Shown here in pieces: positions 16,248 to 22,450 of a DNA stretch of 64,000 bases. Positions within the stretch are counted from its first letter, which is position 1; each line of letters begins with the position of its first letter. The stretch is from assembly GCA_020853815.1 (NCBI GenBank), contig JADYYE010000088.1, forward strand, positions 102,990 through 166,989, in the 5' to 3' direction. Position numbers and translations under genes: made by a program. Below the pieces are notes generated by a model. The model did not search any database, was not told where the DNA came from, and saw nothing but the letters and a program-made list of their open reading frames with translations. The stretch comes from Phycisphaerales bacterium. GTDB taxonomy: Bacteria; Planctomycetota; Phycisphaerae; Phycisphaerales; UBA1924.

Positions 16248-16275
16248 TTGACCCGCCTTCTCCTTCCGCTAAACT
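16248..16275 (+). promoter_or_regulatory. Sigma70-like promoter of the methionine operon
   Basis: TTGACC (16248-16253) and TAAACT (16270-16275) are 16 bp apart. The predicted transcript begins near 16282, immediately before the first helix of the riboswitch-like leader, which agrees with a deliberately placed aptamer at the 5' end of the mRNA. Confidence 0.6.
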
Positions 16276-16280
16276 CTCTC

Positions 16281-16384
16281 AATCATCAAGAGTCCCGGGC
16301 TGCCTCAAGGCCCGGGCAGCAACCGACCCCGGCTTTCACGCGCGGGACACGGTGCTGAGGCCAGCCCCGAAAGGGGAACGATGC
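16281..16384 (+). promoter_or_regulatory. Predicted SAM-I-clan riboswitch (SAM-IV or SAM-I/IV-like)
   Basis: The leader of the methionine operon folds like a SAM-I-family aptamer. A short P1 pairs CATC (16284-16287) with GATG (16380-16383). AAGAG follows. P2 is a perfect 7-bp stem (16294-16300 with 16310-16316) whose loop holds GCCTCA (16302-16307). GCAACC opens P3 (CCG 16323-16325 with CGG 16350-16352, enclosing further GC pairs). GGTGC precedes TGAGGC (16356-16361), which is exactly complementary to the P2 loop, giving the pseudoknot. P4 is CCCC-GAAA-GGGG (16365-16376). AAGAG, GCAACC, GGTGC and the closing GATG are landmarks of the clan. The short P2 without a kink-turn resembles SAM-IV or SAM-I/IV rather than classic SAM-I. 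The downstream genes make methionine precursors, as expected for a SAM-off switch. Confidence 0.8.
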
Positions 16385-16521
16385 GGCCGGGCTCGACGCC
16401 CTGGCAAACCACCCGAAAGGGTCCGGTTCAAGCCACCAGTCGACGCCCAGGCAAATGGTGCCGACGTTCGGCACGCCCGCCTCGAGGCTGACTGCTCCTG
16501 ATGCCGTGCGGAGTCCGCGGC
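16385..16521 (+). promoter_or_regulatory. Riboswitch expression platform with stacked hairpins
   Basis: Three structures follow the aptamer. One is a hairpin AACC-ACCC-GAAA-GGGT-cc-GGTT (about 16407-16428). The second is GTGCCGA-CGT-TCGGCAC (16458-16474). The third is an 8-bp hairpin from 16501 to 16523 whose loop displays GGAG (16510-16513) and whose 3' arm reaches into the start codon at 16522. A 14-nt word CGACGCCC(T/A)GGCAA is repeated at about 16394 and 16441. No T-run exists, so control is more likely at translation initiation than by termination. The pairings are by eye, without energies. Confidence 0.45.
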
Positions 16522-17757
16522 ATGAGCCCTTCCCAATTCCCCGACCTCTCCACCAAGGCCGTTCGCGCCGGCCGTCATCCCGATCCCTCTACCGGCGCCA
16601 TCCTCACCCCCATCACCCAGTCCACGACCTACGTCCAGCAGGCCGTCGGCGTGCACCACGGGCACACCTACTCCCGCGCCTCCAACCCGACCGTCTCCGC
16701 CCTGGAGGCTTGTCTCGGCGCGCTCGAAGACGCGCCGCCCTCCGTCTGCTTCTCCAGCGGCCTGGCCGCCGAAACCGCCCTCTTCCTCGCCCTCCTCCGC
16801 GCCGGCGACCACGTCGTCGTCTCCGACGTCGTCTACGGCGGGACGGTCCGCGTGCTCCGCGAGCTCTTCGCCGGCCTCGGCGTTGAATCGACCTTCGTCG
16901 ACGCCGGCGAGCCTACCAACGTGCGCCGCGCCCTCCGCGTCGCCACCCGCCTCATCTTCCTCGAATCACCCGGCAATCCGACGCTGAAGCTCACCGACAT
17001 CGCCGCCATCGCCGCGATCGCTCGCGAAGCAGACATCCCCCTCGCCGTCGACAACACCTTTCTCACCCCCGTGCTCCAGCGCCCGCTCGACCTGGGCGCG
17101 ACGATCAGCCTCTACTCCACGACCAAGTACATCGAAGGGCACAACGCCACCATCGGCGGCGCGCTCACCACGCGCGACGCATCGCTGCTCGAACGCCTCC
17201 GCTTCGTCCGCAAGTCCGTCGGCTCGATCCAGTCGCCCTTCGAGGCGTGGCTGACGCTCCAGGGCCTGAAGACCCTCCCGCTCCGCATCCGCCGCCACTC
17301 CGACTCCGCCCAAGAGATCGCCGAGTGGCTCTCGTCACACCCCGCCGTCACGCGCGTGCTCTATCCCGGCCTGCGTTCCCACCCGCAGCACGACCTCGCC
17401 ACGCGCCAGCACGCCGAAAACCGCCACTCCGGAATCGTCTCCTTCGAAGTCCGCGGCGGCGTGGAGTCCGGCATCGCCGTCATGAACGCCGTCAAGCTCT
17501 GCTCGCTCGCCGAAAACCTCGGCGCCGCCGAAACACTCATCACCCATCCCGCGTCCATGACCCACAGCGACGTGCCCCGTGAGCAGCGCGAGTCCATCGG
17601 CCTGACCGACGGCCTCATCCGCCTCTCCGTCGGCCTCGAATCCCCCGCCGACATCATCACCGACCTCGAACAAGCCCTCGCACCGCTCACCCGCGCCCCA
17701 AACGCCGTCGTCGCGACCCCGTCGCGCTCCGCCGCGTCGACACTCACACACCGATAG
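16522..17757 (+). CDS. PLP-dependent trans-sulfuration enzyme (cystathionine gamma-synthase/O-acylhomoserine sulfhydrylase type)
   Basis: The 411-residue protein is a Cys/Met-metabolism PLP enzyme. It shows PITQSTTYVQQAVG, the tyrosine-arginine PLP contact YSRASNPTVSALEA, CFSSGLAAETALF, DNTFLTPVLQRPLDLG, the Schiff-base lysine in YSTTKYIEGHNATIGG (about residue 201) and ETLITHPASMTHSD. These enzymes join cysteine or sulfide to activated homoserine; which reaction applies cannot be told from sequence. It is the first gene of an operon under a SAM riboswitch-like leader. Start 16522 was preferred to the in-frame ATG at 16501 because GGAG lies 8 nt upstream and the conserved N-terminus begins nearby. 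Confidence 0.93.
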   Translation: MSPSQFPDLSTKAVRAGRHPDPSTGAILTPITQSTTYVQQAVGVHHGHTYSRASNPTVSALEACLGALEDAPPSVCFSSGLAAETALFLALLRAGDHVVVSDVVYGGTVRVLRELFAGLGVESTFVDAGEPTNVRRALRVATRLIFLESPGNPTLKLTDIAAIAAIAREADIPLAVDNTFLTPVLQRPLDLGATISLYSTTKYIEGHNATIGGALTTRDASLLERLRFVRKSVGSIQSPFEAWLTLQGLKTLPLRIRRHSDSAQEIAEWLSSHPAVTRVLYPGLRSHPQHDLATRQHAENRHSGIVSFEVRGGVESGIAVMNAVKLCSLAENLGAAETLITHPASMTHSDVPREQRESIGLTDGLIRLSVGLESPADIITDLEQALAPLTRAPNAVVATPSRSAASTLTHR

Positions 17758-17769
17758 CCCATCTCTTCC

Positions 17770-18081
17770 CCACTCCCCACTCCCGACTCCCCATTCCCGT
17801 TCTTCCTCCGCGTTTCTGCCTTCTTCCCCTCTGCGTTCTCTGCGACCTCTGCGTTGAAATCTCTTCCCGTTCCCCATTCCCGACGCTCTCTTCTCTGCGT
17901 CTCTGTGCCTCTGTGTTGAAGTCCTCTCCTTTCCTCCGCTCTCCTCTGTTCTCCTCTGTTCTCCTCTGTTCTCCTCTGTTGTCCTCTGGTTCCTCTGCGC
18001 TTCTGCCTTCTGATTCTTCTCTGCGCTCTCTGCGACCTCCGCGTTGAACTCTCTTCCCATTGCCCATTCCCCATTGCCCGG
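17770..18081 (+). repeat. Mosaic tandem-word repeat array A
   Basis: The whole 338-bp gap between two operon genes is built of short words. It opens with heptamers CCCCACT, CCCGACT and CCCCATT (from 17770). A nonamer block follows, TCTCTGCGT/TCTCTGCGA/CCTCTGCGT then TGAA (17829-17858), with a variant at 18019-18048. Four perfect decamers CTCCTCTGTT run from 17941 to 17980, with degenerate copies after. The array closes with heptamers CATTGCC and CATTCCC (18058-18079). One strand is almost purely pyrimidine. Array B at 21.05-21.29 kb repeats the same blocks in the same order and orientation. Open frames reading through it on the other strand give only Arg/Glu-rich low-complexity sequence and are not genes. 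Confidence 0.9.
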
Positions 18082-18095
18082 ACTGGAAGACCCCC

Positions 18096-19838
18096 ATGTC
18101 ACACTCCACCGACCTCCCCATCATCGTCCTCAAGTTCGGCGGCTCCGTGCTCACGCGTGAGCACGACCTCGCCAACGCCGTCCACGAGATCTACCGCTGG
18201 AATCGCGAAGGATTCCGCGTGGTCGCCGTCGTCTCCGCCCTCGGCAAGACCACCGACAAGCTCCTCGCCCAGGGCCATCACTACGCCAGCACCCCCGAGC
18301 CCGGCGCCCTCGCCTCGCTCGTCGCGACCGGCGAGGCCACCAGCGCCGCGCTCCTGGGCCTCGCCCTCGACCGCGCCGGCATCCCCGCCGAGGTTCTCGA
18401 CGCCCCCCGCATCAACCTCCGCACCCGCGGCGTCGTGCTCGACAGCGAGCCAGTCTCCGTCCACGCCGACGTCATCCGCCGCACGCTCCGCGATCGCGCC
18501 GCCGTCGTCGTTCCGGGCTTCGTGGGACTCGACGACGAAGGCCGCACCACCCTGCTGGGTCGCGGCGGCTCTGACTTCACCGCGCTCTTCCTCGCGCAGC
18601 AGCTCAACGCCGCCCGATGTCGACTCGTCAAGGACGTCAAGGGCCTGTACGAACGCGACCCCGCGCGACCCGGCCCGCTCGCCCGCCGCTTCCGCCACGT
18701 CTCGTGGGACGACGCCCTCAAGCTCGACGGCCGGATCATCCAGCACAAGGGCGTTCGCTTCGCCAAGGCCCACGAATTCTCCTTCGAGGTCGCCGAGCTC
18801 AACGGCCGCGAATGCACCGTCGTCGGCGCCGGCCCAACCGTCTTCGGCCCCGTCGATCAACCGCCCCCGCCGCCGCTCCGCGTCGTCTTGCTCGGACTCG
18901 GAACCGTCGGCCTGGGCGTCTATCGCCACCTCATCCGCCGCCCCGATCTCTTCGAGGTCGTCCGCATCGCGGTGCGAAACGCCAAGCGCCACGCCAACGA
19001 AGACATCCCCTCCTACCTGCTCACCAGCGACCCCGAACTCGCCGTCCGCACTCCCGCCGACGTCGTGATCGAAGCAATCGGCGGCGTCGCGCCCGCCGGC
19101 GATCTCATCGCCGCCGCTCTCCGCAACCGCCGCCACGTCATCACCGCCAACAAGGCCGTTATCGCCGAACGCGGCACGGAACTCCAGCAGCTCGCAACCG
19201 ACTCGGGCGTCAAGCTCCTCTACGGGGCGGCCGTCGGCGGCGCTTCCCCCATCATCGAGACTCTCGCCACGCTCACAAGCGACCCCGTCGAGTCCATCGA
19301 CGCCGTGCTCAACGGCACCACGAACTTCGTCATCAGCCGCGTCGAGGCGGGAATCGAATTCGAGGACGCCGTGCGCGAGGCCCAGACACTCGGCTTCGCC
19401 GAGGCCGATCCCTCGCGCGATCTCGACGCCACCGACAGCCTCGACAAGATCCGCATCCTCGCCCGCCTCGCCACCGGCCGCGACGCGACCATCGGCGAAA
19501 AACGCGGCGTGCTGGGTGGTATCACAACCCAGGTCCGCTCCGCCGTCGCGGTCAACCATCACCTGCGTCTGGTCGCGTCGCTCCGCAACAACACCGTCAG
19601 CGTCGCGCCCATCGTCGTGAACGCCTCCACGCCGCTCGGCTCGCTCGCCGCCGAGGAGAACGCGGCGATTCTCCGCACGCGTTCCGGGCGCGAGATCATC
19701 GTGCGCGGCAAGGGTGCCGGCCGCTGGCCGACCTCCGAAGCCGTGCTCGGCGATCTGCTCCAGCTCGCCCGTGACTTCGCCTATGCACCCGCCCGACCGC
19801 GCGAATCCGTCGCCGCCCGAGAGGAGGTGCTCGCGTGA
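18096..19838 (+). CDS. thrA: Bifunctional aspartate kinase-homoserine dehydrogenase lacking ACT domains
   Basis: The 580-residue fusion carries an aspartate kinase domain (residues 1-250: VLKFGGSVL, LVATGEATSAALL, LLGRGGSDFTALFLA, LVKDVKGLYERDP). A homoserine dehydrogenase follows (about 261-580: Rossmann motif VVLLGLGTVGLGVY, VITANKAVIAE, LYGAAVGGASPI, LNGTTNFVISR, EADPSRDLDATDSLDK). The two activities catalyse the first and third steps from aspartate to threonine and methionine. Classic ThrA/MetL proteins are about 810-820 residues, with ACT sensor domains between the enzymes. Here a Pro-rich linker of about 10 residues replaces them, so allosteric inhibition by threonine through ACT domains is not expected. 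GGAAGA precedes the ATG. The next gene starts within its stop codon (GTGA). Confidence 0.95.
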   Translation: MSHSTDLPIIVLKFGGSVLTREHDLANAVHEIYRWNREGFRVVAVVSALGKTTDKLLAQGHHYASTPEPGALASLVATGEATSAALLGLALDRAGIPAEVLDAPRINLRTRGVVLDSEPVSVHADVIRRTLRDRAAVVVPGFVGLDDEGRTTLLGRGGSDFTALFLAQQLNAARCRLVKDVKGLYERDPARPGPLARRFRHVSWDDALKLDGRIIQHKGVRFAKAHEFSFEVAELNGRECTVVGAGPTVFGPVDQPPPPPLRVVLLGLGTVGLGVYRHLIRRPDLFEVVRIAVRNAKRHANEDIPSYLLTSDPELAVRTPADVVIEAIGGVAPAGDLIAAALRNRRHVITANKAVIAERGTELQQLATDSGVKLLYGAAVGGASPIIETLATLTSDPVESIDAVLNGTTNFVISRVEAGIEFEDAVREAQTLGFAEADPSRDLDATDSLDKIRILARLATGRDATIGEKRGVLGGITTQVRSAVAVNHHLRLVASLRNNTVSVAPIVVNASTPLGSLAAEENAAILRTRSGREIIVRGKGAGRWPTSEAVLGDLLQLARDFAYAPARPRESVAAREEVLA

Positions 19839-21016
19839 GACCCTTCACCAAGCTCGTCGCGTTCGACCCCGCGCCCGGCGACCCCGTGCGCCCCGTCGCC
19901 ACGCCCATCTATCAGACCGCGACCTTCGACCAGGAGTCCGCCAGCGAGTTCTCGCGCTACGACTACTCGCGCAGCGGCAACCCCACCCGCGACGTCCTCG
20001 AGTCGCTCGTCGCGTCGCTCGAAGGCGCCTCCCGCGCCCTCTGCTACGCCAGCGGCCTGGCCGCCATCACCGCCGTCACCCGCCTCCTTAAGCCCGGCGA
20101 CGAGATCATCGCCAGCGACGACCTCTACGGCGGCTCGTACCGCCTCTTCTCGCGCGTCCTCGCCGACCGCGGCGTCACCACCCGCTACATCGATCTCACC
20201 AGCGCCTCGCAGCTCCGCGCCGAAATATCGAGCAAGACCAAGCTCGTCTACACCGAGTCGCTCACCAACCCCATGCTCCGCGTCTGCCCGGTCCGGGAGC
20301 TGGCCGACGTCGCGCACGCCTCGGGCGCGCTGCTCTGCGTCGATTCGACCTCGCTCTCGCCGTACCTGCACCGCCCCATCGAGCACGGCGCTGACCTCGT
20401 CATCCACTCCGCCACCAAGTACCTCTGCGGCCACAGCGACGTGACCGCCGGTGTCCTCGCCATCGCCGATGCCGAACTGGCCGAGAAGCTCAAGTTCCTC
20501 CAGAACGCCGAAGGCGTCGCGCTCGGGCCGTTCGACGCGTTCCTGCTCCTCCGCGGGATCAAGACGCTCGGCGTCCGCATCGAACACCAGCAGCGCAGCG
20601 CCGCCCGAATCGCCCGCACCCTCGCGCGTCATCCGTCCATCACCGCCGTTCACTTTCCCGGCCTTTCGACCGACGACCAGCGCGTCGTCCACGAGCGTCA
20701 GGCCAGCGGCCCGGGCGCGGTGCTCAGCTTTGAGACCGGCTCCGCCGAGGTCTCGCGCTGGATCGTCGAGTCTCTCAAGCTCTTCAACATCGCCGTCAGC
20801 TTCGGCGGCGTGAACTCCTCCGCCAGCCTCCCGTGGTGCATGTCGCACTCGTCGATCCCCGAGCCCGTCCGCGCCACCAAGCGATTCCCGCCCGACCTGG
20901 TGCGCCTCTCGATCGGCCTCGAAGACCCGCAGGACCTGATCGACGACCTGACCCACGCCATCGCGCGGGTCACGGGCGTCCACGCGGAACCCAAGGCAAT
21001 CGAATCGCTGGCTTGA
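19835..21016 (+). CDS. Second PLP-dependent trans-sulfuration enzyme (cystathionine beta-/gamma-lyase or synthase type)
   Basis: A 393-residue Cys/Met-metabolism PLP enzyme, clearly different from the first one in the operon. Motifs are PVATPIYQTATF, YDYSRSGNPTRDVLES, CYASGLAAITAV, CVDSTSLSPYLHRPIEHGAD, the PLP lysine in IHSATKYLCGHSDVTAG (about residue 194) and SFGGVNSSASLP. With two paralogues in one operon, one may make and the other cleave cystathionine, or both may act in direct sulfhydrylation; the sequence does not decide. The GTG start overlaps the previous TGA and is backed by a GAGGAGG ribosome-binding site. This gene and the kinase-dehydrogenase form a tight pair bracketed by repeat arrays A and B. 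Confidence 0.92.
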   Translation: MRPFTKLVAFDPAPGDPVRPVATPIYQTATFDQESASEFSRYDYSRSGNPTRDVLESLVASLEGASRALCYASGLAAITAVTRLLKPGDEIIASDDLYGGSYRLFSRVLADRGVTTRYIDLTSASQLRAEISSKTKLVYTESLTNPMLRVCPVRELADVAHASGALLCVDSTSLSPYLHRPIEHGADLVIHSATKYLCGHSDVTAGVLAIADAELAEKLKFLQNAEGVALGPFDAFLLLRGIKTLGVRIEHQQRSAARIARTLARHPSITAVHFPGLSTDDQRVVHERQASGPGAVLSFETGSAEVSRWIVESLKLFNIAVSFGGVNSSASLPWCMSHSSIPEPVRATKRFPPDLVRLSIGLEDPQDLIDDLTHAIARVTGVHAEPKAIESLA

Positions 21017-21052
21017 ACGGAGCGCCGCCCGATCAACTCTGCATGACATTCC

Positions 21053-21290
21053 ACCACTCCCCATTCCCGCTTCTCCGCCTCTGCGACCTCTGCGTTTGAC
21101 TTCTTCTCTGCGTATCAGTGTCTCTGTGTTGAACTCTTCTCTTCTCCTCTCTTCTCTTCTCTCCTCCGCGTTCCTCTGATTTCCTCTGATTCCTCTGAGT
21201 TCCTGCTTTTCTCCTTCTCTGCGTTCTCTGCGACCTCTGCGTTGAAAACTCATCTCTTCCATTGCCCATTCCCCATTGCCCATTGCCTTT
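21053..21290 (+). repeat. Mosaic tandem-word repeat array B
   Basis: This array fills most of the 295-bp gap before asd and copies array A block for block in the same orientation. It runs CACTCCCCATTCCCG, then CTCTGCG nonamers, a TCTCTGTGTTGAA block, degenerate TTCCTCTGAT decamers, a 30-nt nonamer block at 21217-21246 identical to 17829-17858, and closing heptamers (21260-21287). The first 22 nt of that closing block match 18058-18079 exactly. Between the exact words the arrays differ by substitutions and length, as expected from slippage. Confidence 0.9.
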
Positions 21291-21311
21291 TCCCTATCCC
21301 CGGACCTCACC

Positions 21312-22412
21312 ATGCCCACCACCACACCCCTCACGGATTCTCTCGGTTCCATCGCCGTCGTCGGCGCGACCGGCGCCGTCGGGCGCGAAGCCCTCGCCAT
21401 TCTCGAATCACGCGGCGTCGCGGCCTCGCGCATCACTGCGCTCGCCTCGCCACGCTCCGCCGGCACGACGATCCCGTACGCGGGTGGCTTGCTCCGCGTG
21501 CAATCGCTCGACAACTTTGACTTCCGTCCGATCGACGTCGCGATCTTCTGCGCCACCTCAGCCGTCGCGCGGACCCACGCCCCCCGCGCCATCGAGGCCG
21601 GCTCGTTGGTCGTCGACAACTCATCGGCCTTCCGCTCCGACCCGCGCATCCCGCTGGTGGTGCCCGAGGTCAACACCGACGCGATCACTCCGGCCGACCA
21701 CCTGATCGCCAACCCGAACTGTTCGACGATCATTCTGCTCGTCGCGATCGAGCCGCTCCGCAAGCGATTCGGCGTGCGCGACCTTGTCGTTTCGACGTAC
21801 CAGGCCGTGTCGGGCGCCGGCGCCGCGGCTCTCGAAGAACTGCGAACCCAGGCCGCGGACGTGCTCTCGGGCAAATCGCCCTCGCCGCGCGTGTTCAAGG
21901 AGCCGTGCGCCTTCAACGCCTTCAGCCACAACTCAAACGTCGACCCCGAGAGCGGCGTGAACGTCGAGGAACGCAAGATGATCGACGAGACGCGCAAGAT
22001 CTGGGGCGATTCCCGCGTCCGCATCACGCCGACCTGCGTCCGCGTCCCGGTTTTCCGCACGCACAGCGAGTCCGTCACGCTGTCGCTCGCCACGCCCGCG
22101 AATCTCGACGAGATCAGGCGCGCCTTCACCAACGCCCGAGGCCTCCGCGTCGTCGACGACCGCGCCGCCAACAAGTTTCCGACCTCCATCGAGGCCTCCG
22201 GCGGCGACGACGTGCTGGTCGGGCGACTCCGACCCGATCCCGCCGCCACGTTGGATCCATCAGGCCGCACCACACGCTGGTGTTTGTTCATCGCGGGCGA
22301 CCAATTGCGCAAGGGCGCGGCCCTCAACGCGGTGCAGATCGCGGAACTGGCCCGAAATCGCTTCGGAGTTCGCATCCCGGACGCATCGCGGAGCGCCACG
22401 CTCAGCGTGTGA
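21312..22412 (+). CDS. asd: Aspartate-semialdehyde dehydrogenase
   Basis: The 366-residue enzyme reduces aspartyl phosphate to the semialdehyde with NADPH, the step between the two halves of the upstream kinase-dehydrogenase. It shows the nucleotide loop VVGATGAVGREAL, VVDNSSAFR, the catalytic cysteine in NPNCSTI (about residue 134), STYQAVSGAG, the substrate motif IWGDSRVRITPTCVRVPVFR and a C-terminal DQLRKGAALNAVQIAE. The ATG at 21312 was chosen because the conserved N-terminus starts directly after it; only a weak GGA precedes. It is the last gene of the operon, separated from the previous one by repeat array B. Confidence 0.96.
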   Translation: MPTTTPLTDSLGSIAVVGATGAVGREALAILESRGVAASRITALASPRSAGTTIPYAGGLLRVQSLDNFDFRPIDVAIFCATSAVARTHAPRAIEAGSLVVDNSSAFRSDPRIPLVVPEVNTDAITPADHLIANPNCSTIILLVAIEPLRKRFGVRDLVVSTYQAVSGAGAAALEELRTQAADVLSGKSPSPRVFKEPCAFNAFSHNSNVDPESGVNVEERKMIDETRKIWGDSRVRITPTCVRVPVFRTHSESVTLSLATPANLDEIRRAFTNARGLRVVDDRAANKFPTSIEASGGDDVLVGRLRPDPAATLDPSGRTTRWCLFIAGDQLRKGAALNAVQIAELARNRFGVRIPDASRSATLSV

Positions 22413-22417
22413 TTCGG

Positions 22418-22442
22418 TACACTGCGCGGGTTCCTCAAGGGA
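22418..22442 (+). promoter_or_regulatory. Candidate -10 box and ribosome-binding site of the esterase gene
   Basis: TACACT (22418-22423) lies just after the asd stop, and AAGGGAG follows at about 22437-22443 before the GTG at 22451. This would give the esterase gene its own short-leader transcript. No -35 match was seen, so the call is tentative. Confidence 0.3.
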
Positions 22443-22450
22443 GCCCACTC

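Noticed and set aside
17770..18081. CRISPR array at the mosaic repeats
   Set aside because: Units are 7-10 nt, contiguous and without unique spacers, and no cas genes are present.
17335..18175. Glu/Arg/Gln-rich open frames on the minus strand through array A
   Set aside because: They translate tandem DNA words in all three phases and have no ribosome-binding site. They are products of the repeats, not genes.
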